The position numbers and the translations under genes are program-made. Shown here one piece after another: positions 35,401 through 43,878 of a DNA stretch of 64,000 nt. Below the pieces are notes generated by a model that saw nothing but the letters and a program-made list of their open reading frames with translations, made no database searches and was not told the origin of the DNA. This DNA comes from GCA-002722245 sp038154685. GTDB lineage: Bacteria; Bacteroidota; Bacteroidia; Flavobacteriales_C; GCA-002722245. Each line of letters opens with the position of its first letter. The stretch's first letter is position 1. The stretch is from assembly GCA_038154685.1 (NCBI GenBank), contig JAYPYW010000003.1, positions 1 to 64,000 on the forward strand. Reading direction: 5' to 3'.

Positions 35401-35745
35401 GTTCAAAATGCATCTGTTGAGCAAAAAGACCCGTTATTAATTTATAAAAAGGAATCATATGATGTATTCCGTGTGATGATGGATAAAGTTAATGCTGAGA
35501 TTGTTTCATTCCTAATGAAAGCCGGTATTTTACAGCAAGACCAAAATCAGCAACAACAAGTTCAAGCTCAGGCACCACAGCCTGCACCAACTCCAAAAGT
35601 AACTGCCTCTAGAGGTAACACAGATGGATCAATTGCTGAGGATGAAACTAAAAAACCAGCCAAAGCTGAACAAACAGTTGGACGTAATGAACCTTGCCCT
35701 TGTGGAAGTGGTAAGAAGTTTAAGCAATGTCACGGTAAGGCATAG
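32458..35745 (+). CDS. secA: Preprotein translocase ATPase SecA
   Basis: 1095 residues, longer than the ~900 of E. coli but normal for Bacteroidota. Motor motifs: Walker A MATGEGKT (near residue 195), the DEAD-like box DEVDSVLIDDARTP, and ATNMAGRGTDI with QLRGRAGRQGDPG in the second motor domain. An insert of about 100 residues near 340-440 (between ISGQMTRQTNQEY and HRGLPKNKA and beyond) explains the length. The C-terminus is a Gln/Pro-rich linker followed by the zinc-binding SEC-C tail GRNEPCPCGSGKKFKQCHG. It drives Sec export, including all T9SS cargo. A terminator follows. Confidence 0.97.
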   Translation: MIGSIGNIITKLFGKKSDKDIKEIKPLVEKVLAEQAKLKNATADELRANSDKFRQEIQDYIKADEEQIEKIKADADAPGMGAKEKEVLYKQADELSKKVDEKIEEVLNNILPRAFANIRETARRFKDNDTIEVTASEFEKDIAHLRENFEIQGDKAIYSTTWEAGGNEIKWDMEHYQVQLVGGIVLHSGKIGEMATGEGKTLVATLPVYLNALAQKGVHLVTVNDYLAIRDCDWMKPLFEFHGITIDCIDKYQPNSEERRAAYNCDVTYGTNNEFGFDYLRDNMANGVDDLVQRKHHYAIVDEVDSVLIDDARTPLIISGQMTRQTNQEYDQLKPFVNQLVQAQRQLVTKKLADAKKLFKDENSKEAGIELLRAHRGLPKNKALIKFLSEPGAKQLLQKTENQYMQEQGKNMHIVDDELFFVIDEKANSIELKDKGVDLISGSFDDKNFFVMPDLGALLAEVDQMTGSDQEKAQAKTKVTQDYSIKVERLHTMQQLLKAYTLFEKEKDYVVMDNAVKIVDESTGRIMDGRRWSDGLHQAVEAKEGVKIEAASQTYASVTLQNYFRMYHKLGGMTGTAITEAAEFWDIYELEVIEIPTNKPIIRDDRQDKVYKTQREKFNAVIEEIGEITKEGRPVLVGTTSVEISELLSRTLKMRGIKHNVLNAKRHGQEAQIVREAGQANMVTIATNMAGRGTDIKLSDEVKAKGGLAIIATERHESRRVDRQLRGRAGRQGDPGSSQFFVSLEDPLMRLFGSERISKLMDRMGLKEGEVIQHGMISKSIERAQKKVEENNFGQRKRLLEYDDVMNAQREVIYKKRRNALYGDRLSVDVSNMFMDTIESLVLSYSYNKDFEAFKVDLITQLGIESPLSQQEFESGNDKSIFEAVVKAVSEAYKKRKNGLAAATFPTFQTIRERQGDQKGITVNIPFTDGQKILQLSVDLDKAIQSEGHEVIKQFERAICLAVIDAEWKEHLREMDDLRTNVQNASVEQKDPLLIYKKESYDVFRVMMDKVNAEIVSFLMKAGILQQDQNQQQQVQAQAPQPAPTPKVTASRGNTDGSIAEDETKKPAKAEQTVGRNEPCPCGSGKKFKQCHGKA

Positions 35746-35767
35746 AAAATATTTTAACTTAATATTT

Positions 35768-35794
35768 AAAGCCGGTCTTTTTGATCGGCTTTTA
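35768..35794 (+). terminator. Rho-independent terminator after secA
   Basis: AAAGCCGGTC (35768-35777) and GATCGGCTTT (35783-35792) form a 10-bp stem with one G-T pair and a TTTTT loop. Confidence 0.85.
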
Positions 35795-35911
35795 TGTTTT
35801 ACCCCCTCAGCCTGCTGCAAATATCCCTGTGAAAAACATCCTTAATTTTTAAGGATTACTATGAGTGCGCTGAGAGAGAATAAATAGAGCATTAAGAAAA
35901 ACAGATACCCC

Positions 35912-36038
35912 TAAAAAAGAAGTAAGTCACGTGGGAAACGTGACTCACTTACCGAACTTAACCTAGTTAGGGACGATACCTTAGGGTAAAGATTAAAGGT
36001 AAGTGAGGGCTAGTCACCATCCTTTACATCCCAAAAAC
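35912..36038 (-). ncRNA. Putative stand-alone structured small RNA
   Basis: A minus-strand transcript unit of about 125 bases between the convergent secA and ppiD genes. A TATCTTTG promoter element lies at 36051-36044. A rho-independent terminator ends it: a 13-bp stem with one G-T pair (35938-35950 with 35920-35932, loop 35933-35937), then CTTTTTT. Upstream, GGTAAGTGAG (35998-36007 on the plus strand) can pair with 35944-35953 for 10 bp and extend across a bulge by TCAC/GTGA. It encloses two mini-hairpins (35977-35988, 35962-35971). That junction competes with the terminator stem for 35940-35950. It shows no 6S, SRP, tmRNA or RNase P signature I know. No gene follows in sense. Confidence 0.5.
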
Positions 36039-36043
36039 TCATG

Positions 36044-36051
36044 CAAAGATA
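36044..36051 (-). promoter_or_regulatory. -7 promoter element of the putative small RNA (TATCTTTG)
   Basis: Exact TAnnTTTG on the minus strand. Two TTG candidates for -33 lie 17 and 21 bases upstream. Predicted start near 36038. Confidence 0.6.
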
Positions 36052-36092
36052 ATGAAAGATCCTTGAAGCAATCAATTAAAATAAGGATATAA

Positions 36093-36121
36093 AAAAAGCC
36101 ATCTTAAAAAGATGGCTTTTT
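36093..36121. terminator. Bidirectional terminator after ppiD
   Basis: AAAAAGCCATCTT (36093-36105) and AAGATGGCTTTTT (36109-36121) form a perfect 13-bp stem with T-runs in both directions. It ends the ppiD operon. Confidence 0.92.
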
Positions 36122-36145
36122 GTTGTTTTATGAATATGAGAACTA

Positions 36146-38404
36146 TTATCTCAAGATCTTTCTGTTGTCCTGTAAATCAGCTTTGTCGTTTAAGTACTCG
36201 TCAACAATTAACTGACCGTTTCTAACAACTGAAGCCTTTAATTGATCTTTCTCTAAATCGAATGATGTATCCTCAGTAATGTTTGCTAAAGATTCGTTTG
36301 AAACTTTAACAACGTAAATTCCTCTTTCTCCTTCGATAACATCTGAAACTTTACCAGCGCCTAAACCAGCAATAGCTCCATTAACTTTAGGTTCTCCAGA
36401 AGTAGCAGAAGCTCCAGATTTGATTTGAACCCCTGTTTGATTTTTAACCTCACCACCTTTAACAAGAGTAGGAAGTTGACCAATATTATCAGCAGTTAAA
36501 GTTGGGAAGTCTGCTAAAATTTTAGCTTTCTGCTTTTGAATTCTAGCGTGTCTCTCAATTTGGAAGTTTACATTTGGATCAGACATAGGCTTGTATTGAC
36601 CTTTAGTTTCTTCAGTGGCAATTGCAACAACAAATGAGTTTGGTGTAGCGAATACATTTGAAGGTTGGTTTAATTCATTTTCAAACGCCCAGTTAACGAT
36701 TTTTCTTGAATCTTGAATACCTCTTAAAGAATAAGTAGAACCCTTAGCATAAGCTGAGTCTACATCGTAACCTAAACTATCCTTTAAAGAAGAAATAGAC
36801 TTTCCTTCTTTTAAAGCAAAGGCAACCATGTTAGCTTTACTCATGAAGTCCTCTAAAGTTTTGTCACCAGGGGTAACATTTTTAATGATTGTACCAATTT
36901 GAAGTTTTGTGTTTTTAACCCCAAATTCAGCAACTTCAACAATTGCGAATGCTTGATTTCCTTGTCCTAATGAAACAACACATGAGAAAGGTTCTCCAGC
37001 ATTGTGCGCATAAACGGAATCAAGGAAGTTTCTTCCTGGATACCCTCCAGGAACAAGGTTCATCCATGATAATTCTCCGTCCTTCATGAAAGTAGAATCG
37101 ATTACTGCGTAATCTTCAGGAATTGATCCAATGCCAGATTTTTGAGCAACCTCTAAAAGACTATCTGCAAGTTCTCTGTAAGCTTTACTTACTTCTAATT
37201 GTTGATCCTGAGAAGTGATTTCAGAAGTTGAATCACCTACAACTTTAATTTTAGCAGGTAAGTAACTAACAAGTGAAATTTTTACTTTCGCTGAATCGGC
37301 AAGTAATTTCTTGTCAAGTACTTTTGCAACACCAACTTGAGTTCTTGAGTTATTATAAATTGGTTGAGAAGTAAATCCTTTTTCTTTGTTAAATAGAGAG
37401 GTATCAATTCCTCCTAATTTAACAGGGTATTCACCTTTTTTGAAGTAATCGTAATTTACAATTCCTTCAGTTTCATTTTTGATGAAAAGTTTAGCGTCTT
37501 CTTCTTCGTTTAAAGATTCTTTTAATGAATTAACATCATCAAAAACAGCTAATTTATCTTCAGCAGATGGCTCTAAGTTGAATCGAGCTAAGAAGATTTT
37601 TCTTGCAGCTTCCTTTTCAATAAAAGAAGGTTTAAGCTCCTCGTAAGCCGCTTTTATGTCCTCAGCTGAAGGCTCAAGTTCCTTGTCGTTTACAGATTCG
37701 TATTTAACTAAAGCAATCTCTACATCTTTGTGAGATTTAGTAGCAACATATTCATCTTTAGCTAAAGATGTTGTAGTGTAAAAACAGCTATTTAATAATC
37801 TATTGTATTTATCCTGAGTTCTTAATTTAAAACCGAAGTCTTTAACCCATTCAGCATTTTTAGCTCCCAATGGAATAGTTCTAGCTATTTGACCTTGCTG
37901 GTTTCTAACAGCCATAAATGCAACCTGACCTAAGTTTGAAGTGTTTTGTTCGATTTTAGCATAGTTTTGCTGGTATCTTTCTTGTCCACCAAAAAGGTAG
38001 TTTACAAAGAATGAAGAAGGTGGTACTTCGTTTTCACGATCCCCTAACAACATTTCTTCTTCTTCATCTGGCGTAAGAACAATTCCTAAGTCTTCGCACT
38101 CACTCTGGAAAAACTTGTCTTTCAACATTTCGTTCCAAGTTAGAGTAGTGTACTGTCCTTTTTGGAAATCTTGAATACTGCTGAAGTTTTCACCTCCATT
38201 TCTTAAGAAAACTTGCTTTTCTCTTTCACTGTTAAACTCTTGATCAGAGATTTCAAAACCTTCGAAAGAACCAACCATATTGTCGATTTCCTGACCTCCA
38301 CCTCTTGAGCTTAAATAATCAGTAAGAATGAAAGCGAAAATGGCTCCACCTATAACGATTAGCGTTAAAGCCGAATTATCTCTTATCTTTTGAATCATTG
38401 CCAT
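36146..38404 (-). CDS. PpiD/SurA-like membrane-anchored peptidyl-prolyl isomerase
   Basis: 752 residues. One N-terminal membrane anchor (residues 13-30, LTLIVIGGAIFAFILTDYL) and a SurA_N-like helical region (SFEGFEISDQEFNSE) lead into a large periplasmic part. A parvulin-like segment is visible near residue 440-500 (GGYPGRNFLDSVYAHNAGE and SLGQGNQAFAIVEV). A second such segment lies near the C-terminus (AIAGLGAGKVSDVIEGERGIYVVKV). It likely helps fold exported proteins in the periplasm. It is the last gene of the manC-coaX-lptC run, an order conserved in Flavobacteriales as I recall. Confidence 0.87.
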   Translation of the reverse strand: MAMIQKIRDNSALTLIVIGGAIFAFILTDYLSSRGGGQEIDNMVGSFEGFEISDQEFNSEREKQVFLRNGGENFSSIQDFQKGQYTTLTWNEMLKDKFFQSECEDLGIVLTPDEEEEMLLGDRENEVPPSSFFVNYLFGGQERYQQNYAKIEQNTSNLGQVAFMAVRNQQGQIARTIPLGAKNAEWVKDFGFKLRTQDKYNRLLNSCFYTTTSLAKDEYVATKSHKDVEIALVKYESVNDKELEPSAEDIKAAYEELKPSFIEKEAARKIFLARFNLEPSAEDKLAVFDDVNSLKESLNEEEDAKLFIKNETEGIVNYDYFKKGEYPVKLGGIDTSLFNKEKGFTSQPIYNNSRTQVGVAKVLDKKLLADSAKVKISLVSYLPAKIKVVGDSTSEITSQDQQLEVSKAYRELADSLLEVAQKSGIGSIPEDYAVIDSTFMKDGELSWMNLVPGGYPGRNFLDSVYAHNAGEPFSCVVSLGQGNQAFAIVEVAEFGVKNTKLQIGTIIKNVTPGDKTLEDFMSKANMVAFALKEGKSISSLKDSLGYDVDSAYAKGSTYSLRGIQDSRKIVNWAFENELNQPSNVFATPNSFVVAIATEETKGQYKPMSDPNVNFQIERHARIQKQKAKILADFPTLTADNIGQLPTLVKGGEVKNQTGVQIKSGASATSGEPKVNGAIAGLGAGKVSDVIEGERGIYVVKVSNESLANITEDTSFDLEKDQLKASVVRNGQLIVDEYLNDKADLQDNRKILR

Positions 38405-38511
38405 AATTGTACAATTTTTTAAGGTGCACGAATATACTACGATTTCATGGATTTATGAAAAAAAGTGATAGTTAAATCAATAGCATCGAAAAAGGACTCA
38501 AATGCCTTTAT

Positions 38512-39777
38512 TTATTTAGAGGTTTCAATGTGAGGAACAACAATTTTCACCAATTCAATTCTGGTTTCACCAACCTTTTCAATGAGTATTGATAATTTGT
38601 CTAAAACGATAGTCTCACCTTCATTGGGAATAGCTTCGGTATGAGAGTATATATAGCCCGCTAAAGTCTCGTAACTTTCATCTTTAGGTATTTCGAGATT
38701 GTATTTATCATTCAGATAATCAACCTCTAATCTTCCAGAAAATAAGTATTCATAATCGGTTAATTGTTCTTCAGTAAGATCTAACTTATCGTGTTCGTCT
38801 TCAATTTCCCCAAGAATTTCTTCTAAGATATCCTCAACGGTAAGCATTCCTGCTGTTCCACCAAACTCATTCACCACAACTAAAACACTTTTTCTTAATT
38901 GAATAAAGTTGTTTAAAGCCCTTTGAGCAGTCATTGATTCGGGAATAAAACCAACCGGAAGAAGGATTGATTTTATGTCTTTTGGTTTTTTAAATATTTC
39001 CTTGGAATGGACAAATCCAATTACTTCGTCAATAGCGTTTTTATATATCAAAACCTTTGAATGACCAGTTTCTATGAAAGTATTATAAACTTTATTAATT
39101 GGTGTGTTTATATCCAAAGCTACAATTTCGGTTCTTGGAACCATACAATCTCGAGCTTTAACAGATTGAAAGTCGAGCACGTTTTTGTAGTATTGAACTT
39201 CTACATCAATTTCCTCCTTACTTTCAATGTTTTCAAACTTCTCGGTAAGGTATTGGTGTAGTTCAATTCTTCCAATAATTGATTTTTCCTCATTGATTTC
39301 GACTTTCAAGAATTTTCTTAAAATGAATTTGGAGAAACCAACAATAATAGCAACTACCCATTTTAAACTCCAAAACAATGCATACATAGGGTATGCAAAA
39401 AATCGAAGTGCGTGGTTTGGTTTAAGTCTGAATAAAGTTTTAGGTAAATACTCTGCAAGTAATAATATAATTATAGTTGAAACAACAGTTTGAATCAACA
39501 GAATAATGATGGGGTTTTCGGAATATGTATGAAGTTTGGGTTCAAGTATTTCTTCCATATATATCCCAAATGAAACCAAGGCAAGGTTGTTCCCAATTAA
39601 GAGGGTAGCAATAAACCTTGAAGGGGAATTTGTGAAAGCAGATAGAATTTTTGCAATAACTCCACCTCGTTTGTTGATAATCTCCATTTGCATCTTATCA
39701 GCAGTGATAAATGCAATTTCAAGACCAGAAAAAATTGCTGACAATAAAATGGTAGAACCGATGATAATCCAAATCAT
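38512..39777 (-). CDS. CNNM/CorC-type hemolysin-family membrane protein
   Basis: 421 residues. Residues 1-160 are a CNNM (DUF21) domain with four hydrophobic segments, beginning IIIGSTILLSAIFSGLEIAF. A CBS pair follows (RDCMVPRTEIVALD, then VLVVVNEFGGTAGMLTVEDILEEI). The C-terminal 80 residues are the CorC_HlyC domain (YLFSGRLEVDYLNDKY). Family members export or exchange Mg2+ or Co2+, or protect from Mg2+ stress. The hemolysin name is historical. It overlaps the stop of the upstream small membrane gene (ATGA). Confidence 0.9.
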   Translation of the reverse strand: MIWIIIGSTILLSAIFSGLEIAFITADKMQMEIINKRGGVIAKILSAFTNSPSRFIATLLIGNNLALVSFGIYMEEILEPKLHTYSENPIIILLIQTVVSTIIILLLAEYLPKTLFRLKPNHALRFFAYPMYALFWSLKWVVAIIVGFSKFILRKFLKVEINEEKSIIGRIELHQYLTEKFENIESKEEIDVEVQYYKNVLDFQSVKARDCMVPRTEIVALDINTPINKVYNTFIETGHSKVLIYKNAIDEVIGFVHSKEIFKKPKDIKSILLPVGFIPESMTAQRALNNFIQLRKSVLVVVNEFGGTAGMLTVEDILEEILGEIEDEHDKLDLTEEQLTDYEYLFSGRLEVDYLNDKYNLEIPKDESYETLAGYIYSHTEAIPNEGETIVLDKLSILIEKVGETRIELVKIVVPHIETSK

Positions 39778-39968
39778 TCTTCAGCATCCATTTTTTTACC
39801 TCTGTTTCTTCGAGAAATATAAAAGAAGATAGAAACAGGAATGATTAGTAAAAGCGGCTTAACTGGCTCGAACCCATAAACGGGCCAATAGTATGCAGCT
39901 GCAATTATTGATGAAATACCTATTATTAGCCAGGCAATTTCGAATATCTTATTCAGGCGCTTTTTCAC
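39774..39968 (-). CDS. Small membrane protein between lptC and the CNNM gene
   Basis: 64 residues: two hydrophobic helices (IFEIAWLIIGISSIIAAAYYW and PLLLIIPVSIFFYI) with a basic loop and tail. I do not recognise a family name. It overlaps lptC upstream by 20 bases and the CNNM gene downstream by 4 bases. Such tight packing supports a real gene and coupled translation. A role with LptC or the CNNM transporter is possible but not shown. Confidence 0.75.
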   Translation of the reverse strand: MKKRLNKIFEIAWLIIGISSIIAAAYYWPVYGFEPVKPLLLIIPVSIFFYISRRNRGKKMDAEE

Positions 39969-40539
39969 GTTTTACTTTAATTTCTCCTGTTACATTATTG
40001 ATTTTATAATTCTCGAACCTTTCGTCAGACTCTAGTCCGGATCCGTGAATTACCTGTCCACCGGGTTTTGTTATCGTAACAGCAGTATCGCAAATTATCT
40101 TTTTTGTTTTAGAATCCCAAGTTAAACGTTCTGTATTTAATTTTTCTCCAACACTGTTAATTACAATCACATTTCCTTTTGCGTTCATTCGTTCGTCCTC
40201 ATGACGCCTAACAGCATGATCAGCCATTAACTCGCTAGTTACTTCTCGGAATTGATTGTAGAACCTTACATGAACACTGTCTTTCATTACATCTCTGCCT
40301 GGTTTTTCCTCGCTTTTCATATATTGCTCAAGGATTTTTCCAGTTATTTTCACTTTAAGTAATCCGGAATCAGAGTAGGTGATGTTGAAATCTGTATAAT
40401 AGGCATCAGGAATAGTTCCGTTGATAGTGATATTACTTTTAGACATTTTGTCTAAATCGCTTTCACAGGAAAAAACAAAAAGCATGTTCACAATTGCGAA
40501 CATGCTTAAAATAATATTTCTAAATCCCTTGTAGCTCAA
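39949..40539 (-). CDS. lptC: LPS export ABC transporter periplasmic protein LptC
   Basis: 196 residues. The lipobox MLFVFSC puts the lipidated Cys near residue 25, as in Bacteroidota LptC-type lipoproteins. The beta-jellyroll-like body shows the OstA/LptC pattern, with DSVHVRFYNQFREVTSELMADHAVRR, GNVIVINSVGEKLNTERLTWD and VIHGSGLESDERFENYKI in fragments. LptC receives lipopolysaccharide from LptBFG and passes it to LptA in the periplasm. It follows the TPR gene immediately and overlaps the next gene by 20 bases. Confidence 0.88.
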   Translation of the reverse strand: MSYKGFRNIILSMFAIVNMLFVFSCESDLDKMSKSNITINGTIPDAYYTDFNITYSDSGLLKVKITGKILEQYMKSEEKPGRDVMKDSVHVRFYNQFREVTSELMADHAVRRHEDERMNAKGNVIVINSVGEKLNTERLTWDSKTKKIICDTAVTITKPGGQVIHGSGLESDERFENYKINNVTGEIKVKREKAPE

Positions 40540-41865
40540 TTATTTTTTGGCTCTAATTGTTGTAGTTGTGTTTACCCAACATCCAACTTGATAAGTATCA
40601 CCAACATTTAAAGTTTTAAGGAAAATATCCTGTTCTCTTGGGAAGTAAGAAGATTGTTTAGCAGCCTTTTTTAAAGCTTTCGCTTTAATGTCAGCGTCTT
40701 GAGCAATTGCAGCTGCTTTGTTGTAATAGTCAACGGCAACCCAGAATACTTCTGCTCCTCCAAATTTTAAATCTTTACAACTACCAGCTCCATATCCTAT
40801 TGCATTTCCAATAATGATATAAGCTTCTGCTTTTTTAGGATCAAGCGCTAAAGCTTTGTTAGCAGTAGCTCGTGCGCCAGCGTAATTTCCGATTTTGTTT
40901 TGGAATTTAGCTTTTTTAACTAAGTATTTAGCCAATTTAGCAGTGTCTTTTTGCATTTCAATTGCGCGATCAAAATACTCAGCGGCTTTATCGTTATTCT
41001 GCTTGCTGTTAAAATAAGACGCTAAAACAATAGCTGTTTTTGCAGCTGGAGAGGTTTCAAACCTTTTCTCCATCATTTTTACTAAAACACCACTTGAAGT
41101 ACATTTTTTATCCGATAATAATTCGATTCCACCATCTAACCAGTTTGTGTCAGCTTGATGCTTTTCGAAATCTGCAGTGTATAATGAATCTAATAAATCA
41201 CACTCTAAACAAGCATCCGCATAAGAAACAGCTTTGTCCTTTAGGTTATCGTATCCTTTACCACCTTCATTGGCTGCTACAATATTTACAACTTTTAAGT
41301 AATTGTTGATTACATCTGTACAACCAATTTTACCTTTTTTATTCATTATTTTAGTTGCGTACATATATCTTGTAGCAGTAGATGATTTAGTTTTTGGGAA
41401 AGTATAGTTAACCGCAGAGTCAAGTAGTTGATAAGCCTCCTCTAGTGATTGGTTGATTTTATATTGAGCTAAAACTTTCCCCTTTTTTTCTAAAATCTTC
41501 ATTTGAGATTTTTGGTTTCCAGGGAAATATTTCATTCTAGCATCGTAGATCATTAATAAAGAATCAACATATAAATTTCTTACATCTTTGTTGGCTTTGT
41601 TTTTCTTTATGAAATGATTCATGATCTTCTCACCTGTGATGTAGATGTTTTTAGAAGATTCTGGACAAGTAGCATAACAAATTCTGAAAGACCTTGCAGC
41701 ATCATCGTAAGCTTTTTGCTTGCTGTAAATTGTCATTGTAGTTAATGCTTTTTTACATTCATCAGGATTATCTCCGTAGTTTGGTTCTTTTTTATCCTGT
41801 GCTGATACATTTAGTAATGTAATTGAAAGTAATGCAGTTGCTAAAATTTTCGCAGTTTTTCTCAT
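40540..41865 (-). CDS. Secreted TPR-repeat protein
   Basis: 441 residues from ATG 41865, which begins a signal peptide (MRKTAKILATALLSITLLNVSAQ). An earlier in-frame start at 41898 would hide it. TPR units recur through the protein, for example NNDKAAEYFDRAIEMQKD and GNYAGARATANKALALDP with KAEAYIIIGNAIGYG. It is periplasmic, probably a scaffold. It lies between an outer-membrane barrel gene and lptC, and the lptC start follows its stop at once. The client is unknown. Confidence 0.8.
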   Translation of the reverse strand: MRKTAKILATALLSITLLNVSAQDKKEPNYGDNPDECKKALTTMTIYSKQKAYDDAARSFRICYATCPESSKNIYITGEKIMNHFIKKNKANKDVRNLYVDSLLMIYDARMKYFPGNQKSQMKILEKKGKVLAQYKINQSLEEAYQLLDSAVNYTFPKTKSSTATRYMYATKIMNKKGKIGCTDVINNYLKVVNIVAANEGGKGYDNLKDKAVSYADACLECDLLDSLYTADFEKHQADTNWLDGGIELLSDKKCTSSGVLVKMMEKRFETSPAAKTAIVLASYFNSKQNNDKAAEYFDRAIEMQKDTAKLAKYLVKKAKFQNKIGNYAGARATANKALALDPKKAEAYIIIGNAIGYGAGSCKDLKFGGAEVFWVAVDYYNKAAAIAQDADIKAKALKKAAKQSSYFPREQDIFLKTLNVGDTYQVGCWVNTTTTIRAKK

Positions 41866-41870
41866 TTTCC

Positions 41871-43175
41871 CTATTGAAATTTGCGCTTGATAAACCATTT
41901 GTCGTTTAACACAACGCTAGCATTAATATTTAAAAAGTTCTCGTTTATACCAAGGTTATTATTAAATCTATTTAAGTAGCCTAAACTAACGAATACACTT
42001 GACCCGAAGGATTCCGTTTGGTATTTAAATTTCTTTAACGGCAATTTAAAACCAAAATTGATGCCAAATTCATTAAGCTCCTCATTTTGAGCAACTATTC
42101 CAGTATTTCCAGCGTGGACTCCAAAATTGTAAGAAATTGTTTTCCAGTAATTCTCTTTTCCTAATGCTTTTGAATTGGGAACGATTCGCGAACTAAGAAT
42201 AATTTTATTAACGTTTTCTAAACCTCCTCTTTGGTTATTTAATTCATAAGAACCCAAACCTCTAAATTTATATTCCAAAGAGGTTTCCCAGCTTTCTAAC
42301 TTTCCTATTGAAACTCCTCCTTGCAAGGTTGAAGGAAGTGTCATTTTTCCTTTAACAGGAGAATCTCGCGTATCAATTATAAAAGTAGTTTCATGAAACT
42401 CCGTTACTTTTTCACTGTTCTCGATGAATTGACCATTTACATAATAGTTTGCAGTTTCATAATTGCTAGTGGTGTAATCATTACCTAACTCATAAAATAG
42501 TCCAAAGTTTAAATATTTATCTGTCCCTATTTCCTGTTTGTACTGAAGTCCAGTATTCATGCCAAAACCTGAAACGCTAGAGTAGTTCTGGAATCTGATA
42601 TTTTGAGCTGATGGATTTTCATAAACAGCTTTTGATATATCGTTTAATCTTCCAAATACATAATGACCGGTAACTCCAATTGAGATGTTTTTTCTTTCAA
42701 TACCATATCCCAGAAATACCTTATTTAAGCTTCCATCTCCTTCATATTGATATTCAACTGAACTTGAATCAGGTAAAGTAGAAGGGAAGGAATATTTATA
42801 ATTTTGTTTAGCCAGAGGAGTGAAACCAAAAGCTAATCCCATTTTTTTTGCAATAGGAAATCCTAATCCAAAACCACTAAGGTTTGTATAATTGAAGTAG
42901 GTGCTCGAAGTATTAGAATTGATAAAGTTTGTGCTAGAATAAATTCCTGTTTCTCCAGTTGTAAATGAAAACTGAGAGAAAGTAGCTGGGTTAGCAAGTT
43001 TTATTTGGTTGTGTTAAATAGAGCTTGTTCCAGATCCGGATCTCGAGAAAGTGGCTTGAAAGTTACTTTCAAAGAAATCACCAGGTCCAAACTGTGAAAA
43101 AGGAGAGTTTCCTTGTCCTATAGTCCAGTAAGAACAGATTCCGATTAAAAAATATAGAAGTAAATTTTTATTCAT
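41871..43175 (-). CDS. Outer-membrane barrel protein, interrupted by one in-frame stop
   Basis: ATG 43175-43173 starts a signal peptide (MNKNLLLYFLIGICSYWTIGQ) and a typical barrel N-terminus (NSPFSQFGPGDFF). At codon 54 a TAA (43016-43014) interrupts. The same frame then resumes with HNQIKLANPATFSQFSF, as expected for the family, and runs to 41871 (about 434 codons in total). Without the stop the protein would be a normal Bacteroidota outer-membrane protein with a C-terminal aromatic strand. Either a sequencing error or a fresh nonsense mutation is possible. It overlaps coaX by 8 bases. The intact downstream part alone is 323 residues from a Met at 42842. Confidence 0.8.
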
Positions 43176-43878
43176 TTAATTCAATTAGGTTGTTTAAACC
43201 TTTTAAAACCAAATTTTGGTCTGCAAAGATGCCATTTTTTAACTCAGCACCCAAAAAAGAACTGTCTCCCCCTGTTAAGAAAACTATAAGATTTTCATTT
43301 TTAGATTTAAAATGTGAAATAAAACTGCTGATTTCAGCTTTAACTCCATTGATAACCCCTGATTTCAAACAGTCTATTGTAGTATCTCCAAGCATGTTTG
43401 GATAATTTTCAAACTCAGAAACTAACGGCAGTTGATCAGTAAAATTGTTCATGGATTGGAATCGCATGTTCAATCCCGGTGAAATAGCCCCGCCTTGGTA
43501 CCCCAATTCTTCAGAAACATAATCAAAGGTAATGCAGCTTCCTGCATCAATTACAAGTGTGTTTTGCCCAATTTTATGAGCTCCAACACAGGCAACTAAC
43601 CTATCAATACCTAAGGTTGAAGGAGTTTTATAATTATTAGGGAATGGGAAGGTTGAATGATGATTTATTCTAATCGTTTTTACCTTCGGTAGGTTCTTTA
43701 TATCTAGATTATCCACAACGCTTGAGTAAATAATCTTACTTATCGATTTTAAATGGTTGGCTGATATATAACTTTCTAAATCTTCTCCGTAAGCTATCCT
43801 TCCAGAGTCGATTAGGTTTGAATCGTCAAACAATCCAAACTTTATACTTGAATTACCAGCATCAAGAGCGAGTTGCAT
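43168..43878 (-). CDS. coaX: Type III pantothenate kinase
   Basis: 236 residues. Family marks are the N-terminal LALDAGNSSIKFGLFDD, the TLGIDRLVAC segment with the catalytic Asp, VIDAGSCITFDYV and GGAISPGLNMR. It phosphorylates pantothenate in the first step of CoA synthesis and needs a monovalent cation. It overlaps manC by one base upstream and the barrel gene by 8 bases downstream, so it heads a tightly packed run toward lptC and ppiD. Confidence 0.95.
   Translation of the reverse strand: MQLALDAGNSSIKFGLFDDSNLIDSGRIAYGEDLESYISANHLKSISKIIYSSVVDNLDIKNLPKVKTIRINHHSTFPFPNNYKTPSTLGIDRLVACVGAHKIGQNTLVIDAGSCITFDYVSEELGYQGGAISPGLNMRFQSMNNFTDQLPLVSEFENYPNMLGDTTIDCLKSGVINGVKAEISSFISHFKSKNENLIVFLTGGDSSFLGAELKNGIFADQNLVLKGLNNLIELNE

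Noticed and set aside
35624..35845. 73-residue ORF across the secA 3' end
   Set aside because: It overlaps the SEC-C coding region in another frame and runs through the terminator. A shadow ORF.
35912..36038. Riboswitch controlling a downstream gene
   Set aside because: The geometry fits an attenuator, but the next sense ORF on that strand is only a shadow inside secA, so I call it a stand-alone RNA candidate instead.
38512..39777. True hemolysin (virulence factor)
   Set aside because: CNNM plus CBS plus CorC_HlyC is a cation-transport family. The hemolysin label is historical.
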